This document shows, in pieces, positions 1 through 8,120 of a DNA stretch of 64,000 bases. Under the pieces are notes generated by a model. That model saw nothing but the letters and a program-made list of their open reading frames with translations. It had not been told where the DNA came from and did not search any database. The first letter of the stretch is position 1, and each line of letters opens with the position of its first letter. The stretch is taken from contig CAVVPG010000002.1 of the NCBI GenBank assembly GCA_963750075.1, positions 372,001 to 436,000 of the forward strand, written 5' to 3'. Source of the stretch: Bog-473 sp963750075 (GTDB lineage: Bacteria; Actinomycetota; Acidimicrobiia; Acidimicrobiales; RAAP-2). The translations under genes were made by a program, and so were the position numbers.

Positions 1-954
1 TGCCGCGTCGCCGCCGACCTGTGCGACTCCGCCAAGGCGGACGGGACGACGGCCGACGGCGAGTTCTGGTACGCCACCGCGGCCAAGCTCCTGGCCCCGC
101 TGCTCCTGGCGGCGGCGCTCGACCGCCGCACCATGGGCGACGTGGTCCGCTGGGTCGACACGCAGGAGGTCGGCGAGGTCGCCGCCATCCTCGAAGCCAC
201 GGCGCCGCCGGAGGCGCTCCACGCGGCACGGGCCACCTGGTGCCGCGACGAGCGCACACGCAGCTCCGTCTACACCACGGCGGAGACGGTGCTGGCGCCG
301 TTCGCCCAAGCCCCGCCCGGGCCGGCGGCGCACCGGTCGTTCGAGCCGCGGCAGCTGCTCGGCGGCTCCCACACCGTCTACCTGTGCGCGCCGGCACACG
401 ACCAGCGCCGGCTGCGGGGCTACTTCACCGCGTTGACCCAGCAGGTGCTCAGCTTCGCCTTCGCCTCCGCCACGAGGTCGGGCCGTCCGATCGACCCGCC
501 GCTGCTGGTCGTGCTCGACGAGGCCGCGCACATCGCGCCGCTCCCCGAGCTCGACGGGCTGGCCGCGACGTGCGCGTCACACGGGATCCAGATCGTGACG
601 GTGTGGCAGGACCTGGCCCAGGTGCGGGGGCGCTACGGCGCCCGGGCGGCCACTGTGCTCAACAACCATCGGGCCAAGCTGTTCCTGCCCGGCATCGCCG
701 ACCCCGACACCCTCGAGTACGCCAGCCGGCTTGTGGGCGACGAGGAGGTCACCCATCCCTCGGTGACCCGCGACCCCGCCGGCCGGCGGTCCACGACGTC
801 GACGACGGGACCGCGCCGGCTGCTGCCTCCCGAGGACCTGCGCTGCCTGCGCCGGGGCCAGGCGGTGCTCGTCTACGGCACCCTCCCCCCGGCGAAGCTG
901 CAGCTGCGGCCGTGGTGGGAGGTGGCGGGCCTCAGGCCGGCGCGGTCCACGTGA
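1..954 (+). CDS. TraG/VirD4-like conjugative coupling ATPase, C-terminal part
   Basis: The reading frame is open from the first base, so the N-terminal part, including any Walker A motif, lies outside the window; 317 codons and a stop are visible. The visible part has a Walker B-like strand LLVVLDEAAH at nt 502-531, followed by the TraM-recognition-type stretch with TVWQDLAQ and NNHRAKLFLPG. These are typical of TraG/VirD4/TraD-like proteins that feed DNA or protein to type IV secretion systems at the inner membrane. Actinomycetes also carry chromosomal homologues, so this alone does not prove a mobile element. Its 3' end overlaps the convergent sigma-factor gene by 23 bases. Confidence 0.8.
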   Translation, partial: CRVAADLCDSAKADGTTADGEFWYATAAKLLAPLLLAAALDRRTMGDVVRWVDTQEVGEVAAILEATAPPEALHAARATWCRDERTRSSVYTTAETVLAPFAQAPPGPAAHRSFEPRQLLGGSHTVYLCAPAHDQRRLRGYFTALTQQVLSFAFASATRSGRPIDPPLLVVLDEAAHIAPLPELDGLAATCASHGIQIVTVWQDLAQVRGRYGARAATVLNNHRAKLFLPGIADPDTLEYASRLVGDEEVTHPSVTRDPAGRRSTTSTTGPRRLLPPEDLRCLRRGQAVLVYGTLPPAKLQLRPWWEVAGLRPARST

Positions 955-2263
955 CGGGGGACCCGCCCACGGCGCCGGCGCCTTCTCGGGCGCGGGCGCG
1001 GGCGGCCTCGGCCCGGTCGTGGGACAGGGTGCGCTCCTGGGCGTTCGTCGCCAGCTCCGCCGCCCGGTCGAACTCGCTCGCCGCCTCGGCGTGCCGGCCG
1101 AGCCGGTCGAGGAGGTCGCCGCGCACGCTGTAGAGGAGGTGGTAGCGCGCGAGGGTCCCCGTCTCCATCAGCTGGTCGACCAGCGGGAGTGCCGCGCCGG
1201 GGCCGGCGGCCCGGGAGATGGCCACCGCCCGGTTCAGCTCGACGATGGGGGACGGCGCGGTGCGGGCCAGCGCGCCGTAGAGACGCACGAGCTCGTCCCA
1301 GTCCGTGTCCTCGGGCCGGAAGGAACGGGCGTGGCAGGCGGCGATGGCGGCCTGGAGGGCGTAGGGACCCGACGACCCGCCGAGCGCGTCCGCCTGCGCC
1401 AGCGCTGCTTCGCCCCGGTTGATGTGGAGGCGGTCCCACGTGCGCCGGTCCTGGTCCAGCAGCAGCACGGGCATCCCCGACGGCCCGGTGCGGGCGCGCA
1501 GGCGCGACGACTGGAATTCCATGAGGGCCACCAGCCCGTGCACCTCGGGCTCGTCGGGCGCGAGGGCCGCGAGCACGCGGCCGAGCCGGAGCGCCTCGGC
1601 GCACAACTCGGGCCGGAGCCAGTCCTCGCCCGACGTGGCCGAGTAGCCCTCGTTGTAGATGAGATAGACGACTTCGAGCACGGCGCCGAGGCGGTCGGCG
1701 CGATCCTCACCGGTGGGCACCTCGAAGGGGACGGCGGCCTTGGCGATCGACTTCTTGGCCCGGACGATGCGCTGGGCGATGGTCGGCTCGGGCACGACGT
1801 AGGCCCGGGCGATCTCGGGCACCGTGAGGCCGCCGACGAGCCGCAGCGTGAGCGCCACCCGGGCCGGGACCGCGAGGACCGGGTGACAGGCGACGAAGAT
1901 GAGGCGCAGACGTTCGTCGGAGATGTCGTCGGGCGACTCCGGGGCGAACCCGGCCCGGTCCTCGCCGTGCCCGGGCACCGCGGCCTGCAGCTCGCGGCTC
2001 AGCTGGGCGTACTTCGCCTCCAGCGTGCGGTTGCGGCGGAACAGGTCGACCGCCTTGCGTTTGCCGACGGTCGTGAGCCAGGCACCGGGATTGTGCGGTG
2101 TGCCGTCACGGGGCCATTGACGCAGCGCGTCGACCAGTGCGTCCTGGGCCAGTTCCTCCGCGAGGCCGATGTCACCGACGAACGACGCCAGCGCGGCGAC
2201 GACCCGGGGGAACTCCATCCGGTAGACGGTCTCGATCGCGGCGGTCGAATCGGTGGCCGGCAT
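932..2263 (-). CDS. ECF42-type RNA polymerase sigma factor with C-terminal extension
   Basis: A 443-residue sigma-70 family protein that would direct RNA polymerase to a small promoter set. Sigma region 2 lies at about residues 13-80. The linker signature DERLRLIFVACHP lies at 116-128, and the region 4 helix-turn-helix (LTVPEIARAYVVPEPTIAQR) at about 146-165. From about residue 180 to the end is a long helical, TPR-like extension. Length, extension and linker match the ECF42 group, which lacks a conventional anti-sigma factor. The gene is 43 bases downstream of a YCII (DGPF) gene on the same strand, the standard ECF42 partner. Both would be read from the promoter at 2705-2731. Confidence 0.88.
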   Translation of the reverse strand: MPATDSTAAIETVYRMEFPRVVAALASFVGDIGLAEELAQDALVDALRQWPRDGTPHNPGAWLTTVGKRKAVDLFRRNRTLEAKYAQLSRELQAAVPGHGEDRAGFAPESPDDISDERLRLIFVACHPVLAVPARVALTLRLVGGLTVPEIARAYVVPEPTIAQRIVRAKKSIAKAAVPFEVPTGEDRADRLGAVLEVVYLIYNEGYSATSGEDWLRPELCAEALRLGRVLAALAPDEPEVHGLVALMEFQSSRLRARTGPSGMPVLLLDQDRRTWDRLHINRGEAALAQADALGGSSGPYALQAAIAACHARSFRPEDTDWDELVRLYGALARTAPSPIVELNRAVAISRAAGPGAALPLVDQLMETGTLARYHLLYSVRGDLLDRLGRHAEAASEFDRAAELATNAQERTLSHDRAEAARARAREGAGAVGGSPVTWTAPA

Positions 2264-2306
2264 GCCACCGATTCAACCACCGCCCTGGTCAAGGGTCTCG
2301 CTCCGC

Positions 2307-2648
2307 TCAGCCCGTGACCGGCCGGATGCGGACCTCGCCCTCGCCCAGCACGCTGACGAAGCGCTTCGACCACTCGATCGCCTCGTCCCTGTCGCGGCAC
2401 TCCATGAGAGCCCAGCCGCCCACGAGCTCCTTGGCCTCGGTGAAGGGCCCGTCGACCACCGTGAACTCGCCGTCCTTGAGAGTGATCTTGGCGCCCTCCG
2501 AGGTGGGGGCGATGCCGCCCGTGGCGACGATGACGCCGGCGTTGACGGCCTCCTCGACGAATTTGCCCATGTTCTCGTACAGCTCGGGCGGCGGGGGTTC
2601 GGTCGGGAGCTCCGACTCGCTGGCAAGGGTGTATCCGAGGAAGCGCAT
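2307..2648 (-). CDS. YCII/DGPF-domain protein, ECF42 partner
   Basis: A 113-residue YCII-family protein starting MRFLGYTLASE. It carries the stretch FTVVDGPFTEAKELVGGWAL, containing the DGPF signature that names the group. The enzymatic role of these small dimeric ferredoxin-like-fold proteins is unsettled. They are almost always encoded next to ECF42 sigma factors, as here. The frame is open further upstream, but I chose the ATG at 2648 because family similarity begins exactly there and because the predicted promoter lies 57 to 83 bases upstream, inside the longer frame. It is the first gene of a two-gene operon with the sigma factor. Confidence 0.85.
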   Translation of the reverse strand: MRFLGYTLASESELPTEPPPPELYENMGKFVEEAVNAGVIVATGGIAPTSEGAKITLKDGEFTVVDGPFTEAKELVGGWALMECRDRDEAIEWSKRFVSVLGEGEVRIRPVTG

Positions 2649-2704
2649 GGTGGTGCTCGCTTTCTTGTCCGCGTGGGGCGACTCTCGCCTCACTCTGGCA
2701 GAGC

Positions 2705-2731
2705 GTCGAACGGGCCGGTGCAGAATCGACA
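2705..2731 (-). promoter_or_regulatory. Predicted ECF42-type autoregulatory promoter
   Basis: On the minus strand TGTCGA (2731-2726) is followed after exactly 17 bases by CGAC (2708-2705). ECF42 promoters are described with TGTCGA at -35 and CGA/TC at -10. The site lies directly upstream of the YCII-sigma pair, the usual position for ECF42 self-control. The match is read by eye; transcription is inferred. Confidence 0.65.
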
Positions 2732-2881
2732 CGCCGGCCAGAATTCTTCGAAAAGCCTGCGGGACATCCCCCTCGGCCGACGTCACGTGCGCGTCGAGGC
2801 CCAGGTGGCGCCTTGACCGGTCGAGGCCGGGGTTCGTAGTCTCGCCTGCGTTCGCGCGATCGAGAGGGAAGGGGCGCAGCA

Positions 2882-4357
2882 ATGACCACCCAGGGAAAGC
2901 CCGGTGAGGTGCGCATGCTCATCGACGGCGAGCTCGTCGAAGCGGCTTCGGGCAAGCGGTTCGAGAACATCAACCCGGCCACGGAAGAGGTGCTCGGCGA
3001 GGTGGCCGACGCCTCGGCCGAGGACATGCAGCGGGCGATCGCCGCGGCCCGGCGGGCCTTCGACGAGTCCGACTGGACGACCAACCGCGGCCTGCGCAAG
3101 CGCTGCCTGGAGCAGCTGCAGGAAGCGCTGGAGTCGGAGCGGGAGGAGTACCGCGAGGAGCTGATCGCGGAGGTGGGGACGCCACGCATGATGACCTTCG
3201 CGGCCCAGCTGGACTGGCCGCTGGAGGAGGCCCTCCGCTGGCCGGCGAAGATGATCGACGAGTTCGCCTGGGACCGGGATCTGCCCGACGGGAACATGAT
3301 GGGCATGCTGAGCCGGCGAGCGGTGTGGAAGGAGCCGATCGGGGTGATCGGCTCCATCGTCCCGTGGAACTATCCGCTCGAGGTGACGCTGAACAAGCTC
3401 GGCCCGATCCTCGCCACCGGCAACACGACGGTCCTCAAGCCGGCTCCCGACACCCCCTGGAACGCCACGCGGCTGGGCCGGCTCGTGGCCGAGAAGACCG
3501 ACATCCCGCCGGGCGTCCTCAATGTCGTCACGTCCTCCGACCACATGATCGGGGAAGAGCTGACGATCTCACCCCTCGTCGACATGATCTCCTTCACGGG
3601 GTCCACCGCCGTCGGCCGCCGGATCATGGAGAAAGGCGCACCGACGCTCAAGAGGGTCTTCCTGGAGCTGGGCGGCAAGTCGGCCATGATCGTGTGCGAC
3701 GACGCCGACTTTGCCTCCGTGGTGCCGGGAGGCTCCATGGTCTGCATCCATGGTGGCCAGGGCTGTGCCATGCAGACACGGATGCTGCTGCCCCGGGCGC
3801 GCTACGACGAGGGCGTCGAGCTGGTCAGCGCCGCCATGGCCGCGTTTCCCTACGGTGACCCCAGCAGCGACGCCGTGATGATGGGCCCGCTGGTCAGCGC
3901 GCGCCAGCGCGACCGAGTCCTCGGGTACATCGAGCGCGGCAAGGAGGAGGGCGCGACGCTCGTCACCGGCGGCGGCCGCCCCGCCGACCAGCCCAAGGGC
4001 TGGTTCGTGGAGCCCACGCTCTTCGCCGACGTCGACAACTCCATGACGATCGCCCAGGAGGAGATCTTCGGCCCGGTGCTGGCGGTGATCCCCTACGACG
4101 ACGACGACGACGCGGTACGGATCGCCAACGAGAGCAACTATGGGCTCTCGGGCGGCATCTTCTCGGGCTCCGCCGAGCGGGCCAACGCGATGGCCCGCCG
4201 CCTCCGGACCGGATCCCTGAGCGTCAACGGTGGATTGTGGTACGGCGCGGACTCCCCGTACGGCGGCTACAAGGACAGCGGGATCGGGCGCCAGTGCGGG
4301 ATCGAGGGCCTGGAGCAGTACCTCGAGACCAAGGCAATCGCCTGGCCGCAGACCTGA
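2882..4357 (+). CDS. NAD(P)-dependent aldehyde dehydrogenase
   Basis: A 491-residue, full-length member of the aldehyde dehydrogenase superfamily, oxidising an aldehyde to the acid with NAD(P)+. The substrate-binding start INPATEEVLGEV, the general-base motif LELGGKS (Glu262), the nucleophile motif GQGC (Cys295) and the late EEIFGPV motif are all present. The ATG is preceded by a purine-rich stretch (GAGAGGGAAGGGGCG). The gene is monocistronic as far as can be seen: the divergent YCII operon lies upstream and a convergent hydrolase-like gene downstream. A second ALDH of the same general class is at 11404. In this setting it probably acts after a P450 or alcohol dehydrogenase step; the substrate is unknown. 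Confidence 0.92.
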   Translation: MTTQGKPGEVRMLIDGELVEAASGKRFENINPATEEVLGEVADASAEDMQRAIAAARRAFDESDWTTNRGLRKRCLEQLQEALESEREEYREELIAEVGTPRMMTFAAQLDWPLEEALRWPAKMIDEFAWDRDLPDGNMMGMLSRRAVWKEPIGVIGSIVPWNYPLEVTLNKLGPILATGNTTVLKPAPDTPWNATRLGRLVAEKTDIPPGVLNVVTSSDHMIGEELTISPLVDMISFTGSTAVGRRIMEKGAPTLKRVFLELGGKSAMIVCDDADFASVVPGGSMVCIHGGQGCAMQTRMLLPRARYDEGVELVSAAMAAFPYGDPSSDAVMMGPLVSARQRDRVLGYIERGKEEGATLVTGGGRPADQPKGWFVEPTLFADVDNSMTIAQEEIFGPVLAVIPYDDDDDAVRIANESNYGLSGGIFSGSAERANAMARRLRTGSLSVNGGLWYGADSPYGGYKDSGIGRQCGIEGLEQYLETKAIAWPQT

Positions 4358-4391
4358 CCACTTGAACGCCCGGCAGAGCTCCCCGGCGGCG

Positions 4392-4985
4392 TCAGGCTGA
4401 CCACTCCGACATCAGCTCGTCCGTGGTGGTCAAGCGGGCCACGAACGCCAGACTGTGCTTGAGCATCGATTCGTGGTGCTCGGGCGGGGTGCCGACACAG
4501 GCGTCGGTCGGGATCGTCACGGCGAAGTCCTCGTCGGCGGCGCCGACGGCAACGAGCGGGATGGCCAGATTGGTCGACACGCCCGCCACCACGACATCAG
4601 TGATCCCCATGTTGCGCAGGATCGTCAGGGCCTCGGTGCGGTGCACCGGGGAGATGCCCTGGTGCCGGGGGAGGACGAGATCGTCGGGCCCCGCGCCGAT
4701 CTCGGGCACGATCTCGGTCGCGGGATGTCCCTCGTGCCAGGCGCCCGTCGCCGAAGTCGCCCGCACCAGCGCGGAGCGGCGGCTGGCCGATCGCCCGCCG
4801 GCCAGTGGGAGGTAGGTCAGATGAACCACGAGGACCCGGGCCCGGCGGGCTCTCGAGGCGAGGCGGCCCATGGTGGCCAGCACCGGCCGGGCGGATTCGG
4901 TCAGGGCGGGGAGCACCGAGAGGTCGCCGACCACCCCGCGCTGGCATTCGACGAACAGCAGCGCCGTGGTGTCGGGGTCGCTCAT
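4392..4985 (-). CDS. Isochorismatase-like (cysteine hydrolase fold) protein lacking the catalytic triad
   Basis: A 197-residue protein with the isochorismatase/nicotinamidase fold. The usual Asp-Lys-Cys triad is replaced: the D-x-Q motif reads ECQRG (Glu13), the Lys position reads LPRHQG (Arg107) and the nucleophile motif reads GVSTNLA with Ala141 in place of Cys. The frame is otherwise intact and conserved-looking, so this appears to be a divergent subfamily rather than a decayed gene. Hydrolase activity by the normal mechanism is not expected. The start at 4985 (ATG, MSDPDTTALL) is where similarity begins. It lies 31 bases downstream of a CoA-transferase gene and is probably co-transcribed with it. 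Confidence 0.75.
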   Translation of the reverse strand: MSDPDTTALLFVECQRGVVGDLSVLPALTESARPVLATMGRLASRARRARVLVVHLTYLPLAGGRSASRRSALVRATSATGAWHEGHPATEIVPEIGAGPDDLVLPRHQGISPVHRTEALTILRNMGITDVVVAGVSTNLAIPLVAVGAADEDFAVTIPTDACVGTPPEHHESMLKHSLAFVARLTTTDELMSEWSA

Positions 4986-5016
4986 GCGGAGCGGGACTGC
5001 AGCTCCGACCGGCGGC

Positions 5017-6243
5017 TCACGCCAGCACCCCCGCCAGCTTGAGCTCCATGATCTCGTCCTCGCTGCAGTCGATGCCGGCGAGGATCTCCTCGCAGTGCTC
5101 GTTGAACTCGGGTCCTCGTTTGGGGGCTGCGGGCGCACCCGCGAACTGCACCGGTGTCGTCACGAGAAGGAACGCGATGCCATCGCTGGTCGCCGTCTCC
5201 CCGAGGTACCCGTTCGCCTCGACCTGGGGATCGGCCACGACCTCGAGGGTGTCCTGGGCGACCGACCACTGGCCGTCGAACGACTCCAGCCGCGCCCGCC
5301 AGTCGCTCAGCGGCGCCGACTCGAAGACGCCGGTCAGGATCGCGCGTGCCTCCCGGGCGTTGGCGGCGAGCTGCTCGTGGGAGGCGAACCGTTCGTCCGC
5401 GATGAGTTCCTCACGGCCGAGCGCCCTGCAGGCACTCGGCCAATAGCGGAAGCCCTGGAGGCACGAGAAGGCCAGGAACTTGCCGTCCTGCGTCCGGTAG
5501 GTGCCGACGAGCGGGTTCGCCGGTCCTGCTCCACCGCCTTTGCTCGGCCCGGGACGCCAGGGCATGTCCAGCTGGAGCGACAGCGCGATGGCCGGGCTCA
5601 TGGCCCACATGCCGACCCCGAGCAGCGAGACGTCCACCGGCAGGGCCTCGCCGGTCCGCTCGCGGTGGAAGAGCGCGCCGAGTATCCCGCCGGCGATGGT
5701 CATGCCCCCGATGGAATCCCCGTAGCCCGGACCCGGCTGCCCGGCGAGGTAGTCGACATCCGTCGGCGTGGTGCCCATGGCACTCCCGGCCCGGCACCAG
5801 TAGCTCAGGAAGTCGTAGCCGCCGCGGTCCGCATCGGGCCCGCGCTCGCCGGCGCCGGTCCCGCACACGTAGATGATGTTCGGGTTGTGGGTCCGGATGT
5901 CGTCGAGCTCGATGTGCAGCTTCTTCCGGACGGCGGGCAGCTTGTTCGTCAGGAAGACGTCGCAGGTCGCGGCCAGCCGGTAGATGAGGTCGAGTCCCTT
6001 CTCGGTGCTGACGTCGATGCCGATGCTCTTCTTCCCCCGGTTGGAGTGTTCCAGGAGCACGTGCACCGCGCCCATCGACGGCATGACGCCGCTCGAGGCG
6101 AGGCCCCGCATGGCGTCGCCCCGCTCGGGGTGCTCGATCTTGATGACCTCGGCGCCCCAGTCCGCCAGGATGGCCGATGCGGCCGGGACGAAGGTGTGCT
6201 CGGCCACCTCGAGGATGCGAACACCTTGCATGATGTCTGACAA
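5017..6243 (-). CDS. Family III (CaiB/BaiF) CoA-transferase
   Basis: A 408-residue family III CoA-transferase, which moves CoA between carboxylic acids and so can activate a catabolic acid without ATP. The N-terminal motif VRILEVAEHTFVPAASAILA is followed by GAEVIKIE, and the catalytic-aspartate region reads GYGDSIGGM (about Asp176). I prefer the TTG start at 6243 (MSDIMQGV) because GGAAGGA lies 6-7 bases upstream; the ATG at 6231 would be about 19 bases from that site. It is divergent from a P450 gene, with a 219-base gap that contains motif site R1. It is closely similar in layout to the CoA-transferase at 18052. Confidence 0.9.
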   Translation of the reverse strand: MSDIMQGVRILEVAEHTFVPAASAILADWGAEVIKIEHPERGDAMRGLASSGVMPSMGAVHVLLEHSNRGKKSIGIDVSTEKGLDLIYRLAATCDVFLTNKLPAVRKKLHIELDDIRTHNPNIIYVCGTGAGERGPDADRGGYDFLSYWCRAGSAMGTTPTDVDYLAGQPGPGYGDSIGGMTIAGGILGALFHRERTGEALPVDVSLLGVGMWAMSPAIALSLQLDMPWRPGPSKGGGAGPANPLVGTYRTQDGKFLAFSCLQGFRYWPSACRALGREELIADERFASHEQLAANAREARAILTGVFESAPLSDWRARLESFDGQWSVAQDTLEVVADPQVEANGYLGETATSDGIAFLLVTTPVQFAGAPAAPKRGPEFNEHCEEILAGIDCSEDEIMELKLAGVLA

Positions 6244-6426
6244 CGTGGATTCCTTCCCTCGTGGACATGCCCGTGCGGCACGACCTCGTCCCGGCCGTTG
6301 ATTCAAGCAGACGGGTCGGGTGGCCGGCGTGGCCCGATCGCCGCTCCGGTGGACGCTCGCCGGCAACGACGTCGAGCGCTCGCACAGCGCCCGACTGGCG
6401 CAGATTCGGGAGAAGGTCGATACTGC

Positions 6427-6446
6427 TAACAGAGTGTCCTTAATAG
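6427..6446 (-). promoter_or_regulatory. Recurrent AT-rich motif site R1
   Basis: On the minus strand this reads CTATTAAGGACACTCTGTTA, matching the window-wide motif GNAYACTCT. It lies 16 bases before the P450 start at 6463 and about 180 bases upstream of the divergent CoA-transferase. Role as operator or promoter element is inferred. Confidence 0.45.
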
Positions 6447-6462
6447 GTGAAGGGGTCCCGAG

Positions 6463-7674
6463 ATGACGCAGTCGCCGACATCCGACGAGATGGCGGAGTG
6501 CCCCTACCCCGTCCGCGAGTTCAACAGCGCGACCACCGGACCCGTGCTGTGCCACGCCGAGGAGATCGACGCGTTGCGCGAAGAGCACCCCTTCATGCGC
6601 AGCACCTTCGGCAACGGCTTCTGGGTGATGAGCGGGGCAGACGTGATCCGGGAAGCGCTCCAGCGCCCCGAGATGTTCTCGAGCTCCGTGGTCACGGTGC
6701 ACGATCCGGATCCCCCGTACAAGTGGATCCCCGAGATGTTGGACCCTCCCGAGCACACCGTGTGGCGCCAGCTCCTGGCGCCACACTTCGCGCCGCGAGC
6801 GATGGAGAAGCTCGAGGACAAGGTGCGGGACCGTTGCATCGAGGTCATCGGGACGTTCTCCGGCTCGGGGCATTGTGACTTCCTGCGAGACTTTGCCTGG
6901 CGGTATCCCACGACCATCTTCATGGAACTGATGGGACTTCCCCCCGACGGCCTCGAACAGTTCCTCGACTGGGAGCACCGGATTTTGCATCCCTCTGGCG
7001 ACGATGATCCCGAGAACGCCACCGCCATCGAGGCCATGTTGGCGGTCATGGGGTACTTCACCGAACTGATCGAGGAGAAGCGCGCGCACCCCTCCGATGA
7101 CCTGCTCTCCAGTTCGCTGGACTGGAAGATCGACGGCAAGCCGATCCCGCTCGAGGACCTCCTCTCGTGGTGTCTCTTGATGTTCATGGCCGGCCTCGAC
7201 ACTGTCTCGATCCAGCTCAGCTATGCGTTTTGGTACCTGGCCGGAATGCCCGAAGACCGGGCCCGTGTCGTTCAGGACCCTTCGGTGATCCCCGCCGCGG
7301 TCGAGGAATTCCTCCGTTGCTTCGCCTTCGTCGCTCCCGCACGCAAAGTGATGCAGGACGCGGAGTTCCATGGCTGCCCCCTCAAGACCGGCGACATGGT
7401 CTTCGTCCCCTTGAGCGGTGCGACCCGTGATCCGGCCAGGTTCGAGAGCGCAGCAAGCATTCAGATCGATCGTTCACCGAACAATCACATTGCGTTCGGT
7501 GCCGGTCCGCACCGCTGCCTCGGTTCGAATCTCGCCCGCCGCGAGCTGCGTATCGCGCTGGAAGAGTGGCACCGCGTGATTCCCGACTACCGGCTCACCG
7601 ACGGTGTGGAGGTGACCGAGCACGGGGGCGGGCTCTATGGAATCGACCGGCTCGAGCTCAGCTGGGACGTGTGA
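6463..7674 (+). CDS. Cytochrome P450
   Basis: A 403-residue soluble bacterial P450, inserting one oxygen atom into a substrate using electrons from a ferredoxin. The I-helix oxygen-binding motif reads AGLDTVS (from Ala243), the K-helix ExxR is EFLR, and the heme-binding loop is FGAGPHRCLG with the thiolate Cys352. No ferredoxin gene is adjacent. The ATG follows a GAAGGGGTCCCGAG stretch. By eye the gene uses more A/T-ending codons than its neighbours, which could hint at separate ancestry. It is the only gene on this strand before a convergent DUF35 gene, and its upstream gap carries site R1. Confidence 0.93.
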   Translation: MTQSPTSDEMAECPYPVREFNSATTGPVLCHAEEIDALREEHPFMRSTFGNGFWVMSGADVIREALQRPEMFSSSVVTVHDPDPPYKWIPEMLDPPEHTVWRQLLAPHFAPRAMEKLEDKVRDRCIEVIGTFSGSGHCDFLRDFAWRYPTTIFMELMGLPPDGLEQFLDWEHRILHPSGDDDPENATAIEAMLAVMGYFTELIEEKRAHPSDDLLSSSLDWKIDGKPIPLEDLLSWCLLMFMAGLDTVSIQLSYAFWYLAGMPEDRARVVQDPSVIPAAVEEFLRCFAFVAPARKVMQDAEFHGCPLKTGDMVFVPLSGATRDPARFESAASIQIDRSPNNHIAFGAGPHRCLGSNLARRELRIALEEWHRVIPDYRLTDGVEVTEHGGGLYGIDRLELSWDV

Positions 7675-7688
7675 CGGGCCAGCTTGTC

Positions 7689-8096
7689 CTACCGATCAGG
7701 GACGAACACGGGCACGAACACCTCTCCGTGCTGCTCGAACGCGACCCGCACGGGCATCCCGATATAGACGTCGTCGGGTGGGCAGTCCACGACGTTGGTC
7801 GTGAACCGCAATCCCGCCTGCTCCACCAACTCGACGATCGAGATGTTGTAGGGCACGGGCACGCTGGGGTTGTACGGGTGCTTGTTGGTGGTGTGCGTGA
7901 AGACCGTTCCCTTCCTGCTCGTTGTCTCGTAGACCGTTGAGCCGCCGCAGTCCGGACATCGGGACGACAGGGGAAAGACCCATCGCCGACACGATTGGCA
8001 TCGAGTGATGCGGAGCTCGCCCGAAGCGCCGCTCGTCCAGAAGGGTCGGTTGAGCTCGTCGAGGGGGGGCGTGATGCGGGACGCGACCTCTGCCAT
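7689..8096 (-). CDS. DUF35 zinc-ribbon/OB-fold protein (ChsH2-like partner of lyase)
   Basis: A 135-residue protein with an N-terminal rubredoxin-like zinc ribbon (Cys33, Cys36, Cys47, Cys50, in CQSC and CPDC) followed by an OB fold. DUF35 proteins bind acyl-CoA and act as obligate partners of thiolase-like proteins; in mycobacteria the DUF35 part of ChsH2 pairs with the aldol lyase Ltp2. Here the likely partner is the divergent gene at 8121, only 24 bases away. ATG at 8096 is the family start. A TACAGT hexamer lies 6 bases upstream of it, suggesting a leaderless transcript. Confidence 0.88.
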   Translation of the reverse strand: MAEVASRITPPLDELNRPFWTSGASGELRITRCQSCRRWVFPLSSRCPDCGGSTVYETTSRKGTVFTHTTNKHPYNPSVPVPYNISIVELVEQAGLRFTTNVVDCPPDDVYIGMPVRVAFEQHGEVFVPVFVPDR

Positions 8097-8120
8097 GGCC
8101 CAACTGTATGGTTCTGCCGC
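8097..8120. promoter_or_regulatory. Compact divergent promoter region, probably leaderless on both sides
   Basis: Only 24 bases separate two divergent start codons. TATGGT (8107-8112) sits 8 bases before the GTG at 8121 on the plus strand. TACAGT (8108-8103) sits 6 bases before the ATG at 8096 on the minus strand. Both spacings suit -10 boxes of leaderless transcripts, common in actinomycetes. The two boxes overlap by two bases. Confidence 0.45.

Noticed and set aside
1..954. Conjugative element or plasmid boundary at the left edge
   Set aside because: Only one TraG/VirD4-like fragment is present, with no integrase, relaxase, att site or other transfer gene; chromosomal homologues are common in actinomycetes.
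6244..7371. Upstream extension of the CoA-transferase frame across the P450 gene
   Set aside because: The extension has no similarity and lies opposite a clear P450; the real start is near 6243.
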